64,000 nt of DNA from Ahniella affigens (GCF_003015185.1 NZ_CP027860.1:2418001-2482000), one strand, 5' to 3'; shown: positions 47,557-56,673, counted from the first letter of the stretch. Translations and numbers: made by a program. The notes: generated by a model from the letters alone, not told the origin.

Positions 47557-48125
47557 AGCGCCACTCCTTCATCAAGACCGACGTGTTTTCTGGCGTGAGA
47601 TGGGCGTTTCACTCTACCTTGTTGCGAAAAAAGCAGCCGAGCTAACGCCCGTCGGTCTCCATCTGCAAGCGCGTTCCAGACTCGTTCCCGAACCTTTCGA
47701 GTAAGGCTGGGCGGAGCCTCGCGAATGTAGTGCTCTTCGATCTGACGATACGTGCGAGCTTCCCAAGCCTCCACGGTTCTCTGAGTGGCTTCAATCATTC
47801 CGATTTCACCACTAAGTCCTTCCTGTACAACCATTGCGGCATGCTCAATCAGGAGCCGTCCTAGCGGGCGGCCCGCAGCAAGGTCCGACAGCGCTTCGAC
47901 CTCTTCAACGCGATCACTTGCAAATAGCCGGTGCTGTGGTTTTAGGAACAGACCGTGAATAGCGACCACCAGAGCGGCAGGCACGTCCTTGCGCCACGTT
48001 TTCTCAAGCGCAGTGAACGCTGCGTCGGCAAGGTCCTCGCGACTGTAGTTCCCATTTTCGGCGAGCTTTGCAAGCTCCCTCCAGTGTCTTGCTAGGGGCA
48101 GACTGCGAAAAGGGCCGTCGCTCAT
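47553..48125 (-). CDS. Helical protein, first gene of the QueC-like operon
   Basis: 190 residues, with an excellent AGGAGGT before ATG 48125. All-helical, with no signal peptide or transmembrane segment; Trp and Arg are frequent (HWRELAKLAENGNYSREDLADAAF, EKTWRKDVPAALVVAIHG). I do not recognise the family. It precedes and overlaps the QueC-like gene, so it is probably a partner of that enzyme. Confidence 0.65.
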   Translation of the reverse strand: MSDGPFRSLPLARHWRELAKLAENGNYSREDLADAAFTALEKTWRKDVPAALVVAIHGLFLKPQHRLFASDRVEEVEALSDLAAGRPLGRLLIEHAAMVVQEGLSGEIGMIEATQRTVEAWEARTYRQIEEHYIREAPPSLTRKVRERVWNALADGDRRALARLLFSQQGRVKRPSHARKHVGLDEGVAL

Positions 48126-48157
48126 GGCACACCTCCTATGTCAGGTATGGTGAACTT

Positions 48158-48186
48158 TTTATCTGACAATGTCAAGTTCTATCCAA
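48158..48186 (-). promoter_or_regulatory. Promoter and operator of the QueC-like operon
   Basis: Read on the reverse strand: TTGGAT (48186-48181), 17 bases, GATAAA (48163-48158). The spacer carries the dyad TGACATTGTCA (48174-48164), well placed for a Cro/CI-type repressor such as the XRE-ImmA protein of the same operon. A second TGACAT half-site lies between the -10 and the start codon, near 48139-48144. Confidence 0.55.
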
Positions 48187-48199
48187 ATGGAGCCACGCA

Positions 48200-48274
48200 G
48201 GACATCGATGGACGCCCCGACAAAGTCAAGAACGACCTTGCCGGACATCGATGGACGCCCCGACAAAGTCAAGA
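48200..48274. repeat. Two 32-bp direct repeats
   Basis: GGACATCGATGGACGCCCCG followed by ACAAAGTCAAGA occurs at 48200-48231 and again at 48243-48274, an 11-base gap apart, just upstream of the operon promoter. With two units and so short a gap this is not a CRISPR array. Confidence 0.8.
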
Positions 48275-48374
48275 GGTTTTTGATCGGGATCTGCATTTTC
48301 TTGAGGTGACTTTGCAGTTTGCGGGCAACACCATCCGTGCCGGATCGGTGTCGCCGGGGATTGATGGATGCGGA

Positions 48375-48423
48375 GCATGCTGGGCGATCAGCGGGCGCCT
48401 ATGTCGCCCGCCGACCAGCATGC
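48375..48423. repeat. Long interrupted hairpin
   Basis: GCATGCTGG (48375-48383) pairs with CCAGCATGC (48415-48423), and inside it GCGGGCG (48391-48397) pairs with CGCCCGC (48405-48411), a 16-bp stem with one internal bulge. No T-run follows. No gene is seen in 48126-48558. Confidence 0.7.
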
Positions 48424-48558
48424 AGTGATTCGTTGAGGGCTGGATGGTCGCGGTTAGGTTGCAGTCCTTGGTTTTGATCTGGTTTCTGGTTGACGACAGT
48501 CGCACTGGTCAGCGGGCAAGGGGTCACGGACATCGATTCGGCGTCTTGGTGGGAAGCC

Positions 48559-48900
48559 TTGGCGGACACCCAACAATTCAGAAATTTCTGACCCCAATCT
48601 CAGATTTCAGCCAATGCGCCGGGTCTGGCGGAATGGCAAGATCACCTGAACTCCCCGCCAAGGAAGGCGATCAGCATGCCGCAAGCGCGCGAACGAACCG
48701 TTCCGACCAACTGCTCAGGCTATTACCACTGCGTCAGCCGCTGTGTCCGGCGGGCTTGGCTCTGTGGCTACGACAAGGTCAACGACAAGAACTACGACTA
48801 TCGCCGCCAGTGGGTTGAGGACCGGCTGATGGCGCTGGCCGAGGCTTATTCAGTCTCGATCTACGCCTATGCCGTCATGAGCAATCATTTGCATGTGGAG
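48559..48900 (+). mobile_element. Y1 element, copy 1 (truncated)
   Basis: Left end GGACACCCAACAATTCAGAA, the conserved ~110-base leader and the first ~74 codons of the transposase (ATG 48676). It stops right after the HUH motif (NHLHV, about 48890), where copy 2 begins. Confidence 0.85.
48676..48897 (+). pseudogene. Y1 transposase fragment (copy 1)
   Basis: Encodes residues 1-74 of the same transposase as copies 3 and 6, including the HUH histidines but not the catalytic Tyr, so it cannot act. Confidence 0.85.
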
Positions 48901-49058
48901 GGACCATACCGGACACCCACCAACTCAGAAATTTCTGACCCAATTTCAGATTTCAGCCAATGCGCCGGGTCTTTGGGATTGGCAAGATCACCTGAACTCC
49001 CCGCCAAGGAAGGCGATCCCCATGCCGCAAGCCCGCGAACGAACCGTTCCGACCAACC
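48901..49058 (+). mobile_element. Y1 element, copy 2 (leader only)
   Basis: Left end and leader, then only 12 codons of transposase from ATG 49021 (MPQARERTVPTN), after which copy 3 begins. It shows that one element inserted into, or recombined with, another near the same site. Confidence 0.8.
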
Positions 49059-50428
49059 GGCCATACAGGACACCCACCAATTCAGAAATTTCTGACCCCA
49101 ATCTCAGATTTCGCCCAATGCGCCGGGTCTTGGGGATTGGCAAGATCCCCTGAACTCCCCGCCAAGGAAGGCGATCACCATGCCGCAATCGCGCGAACGA
49201 ACTGTTCCGATCAACTGCTCGGGCTTTTACCACTGCGTCAGCCGCTGTGTTCGTCGGGCTTGGCTCTGTGGCTACGACAAGGTCAACGACAGGAATTACG
49301 ACTACCGCCGCCAGTGGGTTGAGGACCGGCTGTTCGTGCTGGCCGAGGCCTATTCAGTCTCGATCTACGCCTATGCCGTCATGAGCAATCACCTGCATGT
49401 GGTGGTGAAGGTCGATGCGGTGGCCGCGCAGGATTGGTCCGATGAAGAGGTGGCTCGGCGCTGGTGCCAGGTGTTCCCGGGTTCCGACGATCCGGAGGCA
49501 CAACAGGCGCGTATCTCTAACATCGCTGCAGCGCCGGAGCGGGTGGCAACGTATCGGGATCGCCTGCGCAGTTTGAGTTGGTTTATGCGCAGCCTCGCAG
49601 AACCGGTCGCGCGTCAGGCCAACCAGGAGGACGACTGCACCGGGCGGTTCTGGGAAGGCCGATTCAAAGCCCAGGCCTTAGTTGACGAGCGTGCGTTGCT
49701 GGCGGCCATGGTCTATACCGACTTGAACCCGATTCGGGCAAGGACGACTGAGAAGATCGTCGAATCGAAGCACACTGGCGTTTTCCAACGCATCGTCAAG
49801 ATTCGTGCAAAAGAGTTGCTGCGGTTCCAACCAGTTCGGCCGATCGCAGGCATACCGCAGGAGGCCCTGAGTCTCAGCAACAAGGCCTATTTGCAACTGG
49901 TGGACGACACCGGCCGCCAATGGCACCGGGGCAAGTCTGGCCGAATTGCCACCAGCACGCGATCCATCCTGGCTGAACTCAAGATCGAACCCCACCAATG
50001 GGATGACCAAGTCCGTGGCTTCGGGAAGAGCCGCGTCACCGCAATGGGCGCGTTGGACCGACTCATCGAGTTCGCCCGCGACACGCACCGGCACTGGCTT
50101 GTGGGGTATGGACTGGCGCGCCGGGTTTATTGGAGAGCAATGGCGTTCTGATCGCCACTGGCCCATTCTCGATCATCCACGCGAGGTCCAACTCGAGAGC
50201 GATGAGCTTTGTTGCGTTAACACAGGCCATTCGGTGGGAAATCGTCACGCCCTACTTCGCCGACAGCTGCGCGTCGGGCACTTAGCTGCGGCCCTAGTCT
50301 GCACAGTCTTAGTCCCCTTTGGCAAGCGCGCACTGCAGATTCGACCCGAAGTCTGATCACTCGAATCCCGATCACGGAAACATCGCCGTGCCGCGCGCGG
50401 CCTGGCGAAGTACATGGATGTCCACCAG
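49059..50428 (+). mobile_element. Y1 (HUH) transposon, full copy 3
   Basis: About 1.37 kb. Left end: GGCCATACAGGACACCCACC, then the 14-bp palindrome TCAGAAATTTCTGA (49082-49095). Right end: a hairpin CACGG-N8-CCGTG (50373-50390) and the terminal ACATGGATGTCCACCA (to ~50428). The length agrees within a few bases with copy 6. Subterminal hairpins and no inverted terminal repeats fit single-strand Y1 transposition as in IS200/IS605. Confidence 0.85.
49180..50151 (+). CDS. Y1 (HUH) transposase, full length, copy 3
   Basis: 323 residues. The N-terminal Y1 domain has YHCVSRCVRRAWLCG, HUH histidines H71 and H73 in SNHLHVVV, and candidate nucleophile Tyr179 in AAMVYTDLNPIRA, the pattern of IS200-like and REP-associated tyrosine transposases. 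The C-terminal ~130 residues are basic and helical. It nicks and rejoins single-stranded DNA at the element ends. All residues are intact, and it differs from copy 6 by only scattered substitutions, so it may be active and could act on the shorter copies. Confidence 0.9.
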   Translation: MPQSRERTVPINCSGFYHCVSRCVRRAWLCGYDKVNDRNYDYRRQWVEDRLFVLAEAYSVSIYAYAVMSNHLHVVVKVDAVAAQDWSDEEVARRWCQVFPGSDDPEAQQARISNIAAAPERVATYRDRLRSLSWFMRSLAEPVARQANQEDDCTGRFWEGRFKAQALVDERALLAAMVYTDLNPIRARTTEKIVESKHTGVFQRIVKIRAKELLRFQPVRPIAGIPQEALSLSNKAYLQLVDDTGRQWHRGKSGRIATSTRSILAELKIEPHQWDDQVRGFGKSRVTAMGALDRLIEFARDTHRHWLVGYGLARRVYWRAMAF

Positions 50429-50638
50429 TCTCCGCTCGACCGGAAGAATTGGCTGTTCGCCAGCTCACCCCAAGCCGGTCAACGCGCCGCGAACACAATG
50501 AGCCTCGTGCACAGCGCAAAGGCCACTGGCCATGACCCGATGGCCTACCTCGCCGACATCCTCGAACAAATCCCCGTCACGCCACCTGAGCAAATTGCAG
50601 GGTTACTGCCGCCGGTTTGGAAGCCGGCGCAAGTATGA
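50429..50638 (+). pseudogene. IS66-family transposase remnant
   Basis: About 70 codons in frame: DRKNWLFASSPQAGQRAANTM, then SLVHSAKATGHDPMAYLADILEQIP. This is the C-terminus of an IS66 TnpC transposase, directly after the right end of Y1 copy 3. The rest of the IS is missing, so the Y1 element or a deletion removed it. Confidence 0.8.
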
Positions 50639-50681
50639 GATGAAGCGCGTCGGGAGGTGCGGTGGCTGGAGGCTTACACTC

Positions 50682-50767
50682 GACCGCGAGTCTGCTCACT
50701 CGAATCCCGATCGCGGCAACATCGCCTCGCGATGCAGGTCCGGCGAATTGCTCGGATGTCCACCAAT
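50682..50767 (+). mobile_element. Solo right end of the Y1 element
   Basis: Matches the last ~85 bases of copy 3, including an imperfect CGCGG-N8-CC-CGCG hairpin and the terminal CTCGGATGTCCACCAATTC. No left end or transposase is attached. The remaining bases up to 51021 show no gene except the leader of the following membrane protein gene. Confidence 0.7.
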
Positions 50768-51021
50768 TCACCGCGACTGGTCTTGAGCTGTCAAAAGCTG
50801 CTTAACGAAGTGTCAGGGAAACCGGGGCAAGATCATTCCCGTCCCTGCGAGGGCACAATACCGTGAGACGGACCGGCAGCCAGGGGCGAGTGGCTGTTTA
50901 CGATTATCGCGCCTTGTGGAGCCACCGAAAGTGCTGCTCATTACGCTACTAAACACTTTGTGGTAATAGAGCCATTCGAATCGCGCGAACCAATTCAACG
51001 TCATTTTTGCCTGGAGGAACA

Positions 51022-51864
51022 ATGGATCTCGTTGCATTGCCACAATCGATCAGCAGCTTCCTTGACGCGCTCATCCCCTCACTCTCCCAGGCGGTGTTCC
51101 TCGCCATCTTTCTTCTTTACTTGCTTGGAAAAGACGCTATAGCCAAATTGCTCGAAAAGGCTCTTACCAATATCGGTTCGCCCACAGTCCTTGCGGAGGA
51201 CGCCTTCGTGAGAGAATCAGGCATGTTGAAACTGGTGCCGGTCGCGGTTCTATTCTGCTCACTTCTCGCTGTCGTGTCGTTGGCTCGACTGATCAGCTTT
51301 ATAGGCGATCAACTTCCAGGGCAGCTCTACTATCACCAGCCAGCGTTGATGTTCCAGTCCCTTCCGGCAGATCAGTTGGCTGATTTTTGGTCGCTCTACC
51401 CAGCTGCGAGCGACCCACACACGCTTTATCTGGTGGTAGATCAGCAGATCACACTGCTTGAGGCAAAAACCCAAGGACAGACGAGATTTCCCTGGGCTTA
51501 TCATGAGGAACGATGGGCAAGTTCGAGTGATCGAATTGCGAATGTCAAGTTCTACTTGCTATTAGGACTCGCAGTCTGTGTAGCGAGTTGGAAATTTGGT
51601 TCCAACTGGCAACGAGCGACGAAGCGGTACTTCCTGTCAATCCTTCTGGCAATTCCTATTGCCGGATACTCAGGCGCAATACAGATTGAGGCGCTGCGCC
51701 AGTCTCAGTCCTCAAAATTGAACTTCCTGCTTGCCCACAAAATATCGACAGACAAACAGGCTTCGGAGACACTTGGGGACAAATCCAAGCAGGAGCACTT
51801 TCGAGAAATGGTTCAAGAGTATCTAAATGCTCATGCCGAGCCCGCCTTCAGTATGGGGCAATAG
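51022..51864 (+). CDS. Membrane protein, function unknown
   Basis: 280 residues from ATG 51022, with GGAGGAA eight bases upstream. Four transmembrane segments: about 18-37, 72-95, 176-194 and 206-224, with a ~80-residue soluble loop between the second and third and a basic C-terminal tail. It is AT-richer than the core genes. It lies between two Y1 copies and may be cargo or an older resident gene. I do not recognise it. Confidence 0.6.
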   Translation: MDLVALPQSISSFLDALIPSLSQAVFLAIFLLYLLGKDAIAKLLEKALTNIGSPTVLAEDAFVRESGMLKLVPVAVLFCSLLAVVSLARLISFIGDQLPGQLYYHQPALMFQSLPADQLADFWSLYPAASDPHTLYLVVDQQITLLEAKTQGQTRFPWAYHEERWASSSDRIANVKFYLLLGLAVCVASWKFGSNWQRATKRYFLSILLAIPIAGYSGAIQIEALRQSQSSKLNFLLAHKISTDKQASETLGDKSKQEHFREMVQEYLNAHAEPAFSMGQ

Positions 51865-51908
51865 CCGATCTTCAAAGTGCCACGAACAATGCGCAGAGGA
51901 GCTAGGAG

Positions 51909-52313
51909 GGACCCATACAGGGCACCCAGCAATTCAGAAGTATCTGACCCCAATCTCAGATTTCAGCCAATGTGCCGGGTCTTGCGGAATGGCTAGATCA
52001 CCTGAACTCCCCGCCAAGGAAGGCGATCAGCAAACCGCAAGCCCGCGAACGAACCGTTCCGACCAACTGCTCGGGCTATTACCACTGCGTCAGTCGCTGT
52101 GTCCGTCGGGCCTGGCTATGTGGCTATGACAAAGTCAACGACAAGAATCACGACTACCGCCGCCAGTGGGTTGAGGATCGGCTGATGGCGCTGGCCGAGG
52201 CCTATTCAGTCTCGATCTACGCCTATGCCGTCATGAGCAACCATCTGCATGTGGTAGTGAAGGTCGATGCGGTGGCCGCGCAAGACTGGTCAGATGAAGA
52301 GGTGGCTCGACGC
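51909..52313 (+). mobile_element. Y1 element, copy 4 (truncated)
   Basis: Left end GGACCCATACAGGGCACCCA, leader and the first ~94 codons of the transposase frame, cut off where copy 5 starts. Confidence 0.85.
52032..52312 (+). pseudogene. Y1 transposase fragment without start codon (copy 4)
   Basis: The conserved ATGCCGCAAGC start reads AAACCGCAAGC here, so the start codon is lost. The frame then runs through the HUH motif to EEVARR, followed by the left end of the next copy. Confidence 0.82.
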
Positions 52314-52314
52314 C

Positions 52315-52904
52315 GGCCATACCGGACACCCACCAATTAAGAAATTTCTGACCCCAATCTCAGATTTCAGCCAATGCGTCGGGTCTTGGGGATTGGCAAG
52401 ATCACCTGAACTCCCCGCCAAGGAAGGCGATCAGCATGCCGCAAGCGCGTGAACGAACCGTCCCGACCAACTGCTCAGGCTTTTACCACTGCGTCAGTCG
52501 CTGTGTCCGGCGGGCCTGGCTATGTGGCTACGACAAAGTCAATGACAAGAATTACGACTACCGCCGCCAGTGGGTCGAGGACCGGCTGATGGCGCTGGCC
52601 GAGGCCTATTCAGTCTCGATCTACGCCTATGCCGTCATGAGCAATCATTTGCATGTGGTCGTGAAGGTCGATGCAGTTGCTGCGCAGCATTGGTCGGATG
52701 AAGAGGTAGCTCGGCGTTGGTGCCTGGTGTTCCCGGGTTCCGACGATCCGGAGGCACAACAGGCACGTATCTCCAACATCGCTGCCGCGCCGGAGCGGGT
52801 TGCAACCTATCGGGATCGCCTGCGTAGTTTGAGTTGGTTTATGCGCAGCCTCGCCGAGCCGATTGCCCGACAGACCAATCGCGTTGATTGCGCGGATGTC
52901 CGCA
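52315..52904 (+). mobile_element. Y1 element, copy 5 (internal deletion)
   Basis: Left end and leader, about 147 codons of transposase (ATG 52436), then directly the right terminus GCGCGGATGTCCGC (52891-52904). Both ends are kept while the transposase C-terminus, including the catalytic Tyr, and most of the right arm are gone: a non-autonomous derivative. Confidence 0.8.
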
Positions 52905-52939
52905 GAGCCACGAAGTCCCTCGCCGCGACGCCCGCTTGA
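52436..52939 (+). pseudogene. Y1 transposase fragment (copy 5)
   Basis: 167 codons open; residues 1-147 are transposase, the rest is read through the right end into flanking DNA. No catalytic Tyr. Confidence 0.8.
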
Positions 52940-53155
52940 GCCACCTTTGCCCATGAGGGCCACCCCACCGTGGACGTCCATTTTTTCCCGGGCCGAGCTC
53001 CAAATTGCTGGCACTCGCGCGATCTCCCGTCAATCAATGCGGCCACGACAGGGTGCGACCCCGACCAATCACGGCTCGTTTGCGCGGATTTGCCCCGTGC
53101 GAAGACTGAATGCGCCAGATTCGGTAGAATTTTCGGTTGAGTTTGGAGCGAATCG

Positions 53156-56100
53156 ATGCACAAGTACCTTTTTCCTGCGATTGGATTTCTGGCAACGTTG
53201 CTCAGCCCTGGCTGGACCAATGCCCAGACACCGATGCCACTCCTGGTCGATCGCGCAGGTAACGCTGATACGACAGGCGTCGATACTCATACCGGAACAG
53301 GACGAAGCATCTCTGAGAATGGTCGATTCGTGCTCGCACAGAGCAAGGCGATCAATCTCGCTCCTGGTGTGACTGACCTTAATCTGAGCAGCGATGTGCT
53401 GATACACGACCGAACGAATCAATCTTGGCAATTGGTCAGTCGGCGGATGAACGAACCGGGTCGAACGGCATCCGGTGCATCATTTCCGGCCGATATGACG
53501 CCGGATGGTCGATGGATCCTTTTCCAATCCACTGCAGCCGACATTGTACCAGGCGTGAGTGACAGCAATGGCGTCGCCGATGTTTACTTGTTCGATCGCG
53601 TGAGCGGCCAGTCCGTGTTGGTGTCGCATCGGATCGCAGCGGCAACCGAAACGGGAAATGGCGCTTCCGTTCCCCGGGGGATCAGTCATGACGGTCGGTT
53701 CACGCTGTTTGAATCGAATGCCACGAATCTCGCAACGACTGACACAAATGCTCAGAACGACCTGTTTCTTTATGATCGCGAAACGAACTCGGTCACCTTG
53801 ATCAGCAATGCAGCCGGAACGCCCGGCATCACGGCCAACGGCTATGCGATGTCTGGCGGGTTCAGCGCGGACGGCATGTATGTGGCCTACTTGAGCTTTG
53901 CGACCAATGTCGTTGCGGGCGTGGTTGATAGCAATGGTACCTATGATGCGTTCCTCTGGAATCGGGCAACAGGCATCAGCACCCTAATCTCGCATTCGGC
54001 CGACAACGCCGCGCAAACGGCCAATGGTGCGGTCAGTTCTATTTTCCTCTCAGCCGACGGCAATTTCGCTGCGTACACAAGCGCCGCTACCAATGTCGCT
54101 ACTGGCGTCAGCGACGGTAACGCGGCGTCGGATGTCTATCGATGGAACCGGGTGACCGACACGAACACGTTGGTGTCGGCAGCACATGGAAGTCCAACAG
54201 TCTCGGCAAATCAAGCGTCTCAGGCAGTCTCGATCAGCGACGACGGATCTTGGATTGGCTTCAGCTCTTCTGCCAATGATCTGGTAAGTGATCAGAATCA
54301 CACGGGCGGTACACACTTGTTTGCCCGAGACCTCGCCGGGCTGGCGACACTCGTCGTCTCCCGCGCAAATGACCATCCATCACAAACCTCATCCTCTAAC
54401 TGCACGCTGGTAGATGCGACCAGCGATGGACGGTATTTTCTGTTCGAGAGCTCTGGCACCGACCTCGGCATGGGGATCGTTTACAACGGTACACCGCGCA
54501 CTAATGTCTACCTGTTTGATCGCATCAACGAGACAACCCGTCTAGTCTCACACCGTGCCGGGCTGCCCTTGGAGACCGCCGCCGACGGCATTGGTGCTCG
54601 TGCTGGCTCGGTCACCAATGATGGCCGCTACATTTCTTTCTATTCGTTCTCCGGGCAACTCGTCGCCGATGCCACCGATCCAAGCGGCAAGGCCGATGTG
54701 TTCGTCAAAGACGTTCAGACCGGCGAGCTCTCGCTCGTGAGCCGTAAGAGCTCCTCGGTCGTGACCGCGCCTAGCGCATCTGCCGGCCTATCCGGAATGA
54801 GTGACGATGGCCGATGGGTGCTGTTCAATTCATTCGGCGTGAACGTCGAGAACACGTCTGGCGACGACGCTGGCCCGGACGTGTTCTTGTTCGATCGCGT
54901 TGCGCGCACTACAAAGCTCGTCAGCAGACGATTTGGCAACAGCGGGCAAACCACCAGCGCGAGCAGCTCTTCAGCACTATCCGGCTCGGGCCGTTATGCC
55001 GCTTACGCCACCGACTCGAACGAGGTCATTGCCGGCCTTTCAGACAATAATGCAATGCTCGACACCTACCTGTTCGACCGCGACACGAACTCGGTACAAC
55101 TCGTGTCGACTGCCGCTGGTGCACCCAATATCACGGGAGACGCAGCGACCACGCCCGTTGGATTCAGCAATGACGGCCGCTACTTGCTTCTCAACAGTAA
55201 TGCCAGCAATCTGGTAGCCGGAACGGAAGACAACAATCAAAATTGGGATGTTTTCCTGTTTGATCGCCAGACTGCCACCATGCGCCTCGTGACGCGATCA
55301 ATCACGGGAGCAAGGGCCGCCAACGCGAGTTCGGATGGTCAGGCAATCAGCGCTGATGGTCGTTGGGTGGTGTTCCGATCCGAGGCCACTGACTTGGTTT
55401 CCGGCGTTACCGACTTCGACAATCAGATGGACCTATTCCTGTTTGATGCGAACTCCGGCAGCATCAGCCTGATCTCCCATACACCGGACTTTTCCGCCGC
55501 GAGCTTTGGCGACGTCAAGTTCAGCTCAATGTCGGCAGACGCAAGTCGTATCGCGTTCCTCTCCAATGCCACTGATCTGGTGACAGGGATGATTGACAAT
55601 CCTGAGCTGGACGATCTCTTCTTGTATCAGCGGCAAGATCAATCCATCAAGCTCATCAGTCACGCAGCAGGGCAGCCGCTCCGAGCCGGCAATGAACAAA
55701 CCCTGGCGTCAAGAATGTCCCGTGATGGCCGTTACTTGGCTTACTCTAGCAAGGCGAGCAATCTTGTAGCGGGCATGTCCGATATCAACTTTGCGTCAGA
55801 CGCATTTGTGTACGACTCCCAGACCGACCAGACTCGAATGATTTCTGTATCGCAAAGCAATGCCGCGAGCGCGGCGAATGGTGCAACATCGGTCGTGTCC
55901 ATCAGCCCACTCGGTGATCTGGTTGGTCTCACGAGCGAAGCGACCAATCTAGATCAGGATCTGGATTCGAACAGTACTAGAGATGCCTTTGTCTACTCGC
56001 AGGAAACTGGCGCCATTCGCCTGATTTCCCGACGCCCTGATCGCACAATCCGCGAAACCCAGAACTTTGGCAGCTCCGCTCCGGTGCGGATCGACGTTGA

Positions 56101-56224
56101 GGGTCGGATCCTGATGGTCAGCAGCGGCGAGGAATTGTCGCCAACGATCAACGACGGCAACGGCGCTCAGGATCTGTTTCTCGTTGACGGCCCAACCGTC
56201 CTTCTTACCGACGATTTCGAATAG
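53156..56224 (+). CDS. Secreted TolB/WD40-like propeller protein
   Basis: 1022 residues from ATG 53156 (TTGGAG upstream), with a signal peptide ending near TNAQ (residue 24). The mature part is about 16-17 repeats of ~55 residues, each with an ISxDGRYxxFxSxAxNLV core and a DVFLFDRxTxxxxLVS core, the WD40-like/TolB propeller pattern, so it may form two or three propellers. It ends LLTDDFE, like the GFE-type tails of secreted Lysobacterales proteins. There are no enzyme motifs. The AGCCCC-GT-GGGGCT palindrome at 56235-56248 may end the transcript. It sits between Y1 copies. Confidence 0.78.
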   Translation: MHKYLFPAIGFLATLLSPGWTNAQTPMPLLVDRAGNADTTGVDTHTGTGRSISENGRFVLAQSKAINLAPGVTDLNLSSDVLIHDRTNQSWQLVSRRMNEPGRTASGASFPADMTPDGRWILFQSTAADIVPGVSDSNGVADVYLFDRVSGQSVLVSHRIAAATETGNGASVPRGISHDGRFTLFESNATNLATTDTNAQNDLFLYDRETNSVTLISNAAGTPGITANGYAMSGGFSADGMYVAYLSFATNVVAGVVDSNGTYDAFLWNRATGISTLISHSADNAAQTANGAVSSIFLSADGNFAAYTSAATNVATGVSDGNAASDVYRWNRVTDTNTLVSAAHGSPTVSANQASQAVSISDDGSWIGFSSSANDLVSDQNHTGGTHLFARDLAGLATLVVSRANDHPSQTSSSNCTLVDATSDGRYFLFESSGTDLGMGIVYNGTPRTNVYLFDRINETTRLVSHRAGLPLETAADGIGARAGSVTNDGRYISFYSFSGQLVADATDPSGKADVFVKDVQTGELSLVSRKSSSVVTAPSASAGLSGMSDDGRWVLFNSFGVNVENTSGDDAGPDVFLFDRVARTTKLVSRRFGNSGQTTSASSSSALSGSGRYAAYATDSNEVIAGLSDNNAMLDTYLFDRDTNSVQLVSTAAGAPNITGDAATTPVGFSNDGRYLLLNSNASNLVAGTEDNNQNWDVFLFDRQTATMRLVTRSITGARAANASSDGQAISADGRWVVFRSEATDLVSGVTDFDNQMDLFLFDANSGSISLISHTPDFSAASFGDVKFSSMSADASRIAFLSNATDLVTGMIDNPELDDLFLYQRQDQSIKLISHAAGQPLRAGNEQTLASRMSRDGRYLAYSSKASNLVAGMSDINFASDAFVYDSQTDQTRMISVSQSNAASAANGATSVVSISPLGDLVGLTSEATNLDQDLDSNSTRDAFVYSQETGAIRLISRRPDRTIRETQNFGSSAPVRIDVEGRILMVSSGEELSPTINDGNGAQDLFLVDGPTVLLTDDFE

Positions 56225-56267
56225 AGCGACGACAAGCCCCGTGGGGCTCTACAGTAGGGACCACGCA

Positions 56268-56673
56268 GGACACCCAACAATTCAGAAATTTCTGACCCCA
56301 AACTCAGATTTCGGCCAATGCGCCGGATCTTGGGGATTGGCAAGATCACCGGAACTCCCCGCCAAGGAAGGCGATCAGCATGCCGCAAGCCCGCGAACGA
56401 ACCGTTCCGACCAACTGCTCAGGCTACTACCACTGCGTCAGTCGCTGTGTCCGGCGGGCTTGGCTATGTGGCTATGACAAGGTCAACGACAAGAATTACG
56501 ATTATCGCCGCCAGTGGGTCGAGGACCGGCTGATGGCGCTGGCCGAGGCTTATTCAGTCTCGATCTACGCCTATGCCGTCATGAGCAATCACCTGCATGT
56601 AGTGGTGAAGGTCGATGCGGTGGCCGCGCAGGATTGGTCGGGTGGAGAGGCGACATACATGGATGTCCGCCAA
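56268..56673 (+). mobile_element. Y1 element, internally deleted copy
   Basis: Left end GGACCACGCAGGACACCCAA, leader, transposase codons 1-87 (ATG 56380), and then directly the right end ACATACATGGATGTCCGCCA (to 56673). This is a second, independent internal deletion with another breakpoint than copy 5. Confidence 0.82.

Noticed and set aside
48200-48274. CRISPR array
   Set aside because: There are only two repeats with an 11-base gap, and no cas genes.
56235-56248. Rho-independent terminator AGCCCC-GT-GGGGCT
   Set aside because: The stem is perfect but short and no T-run follows, so it is mentioned only with the propeller gene.
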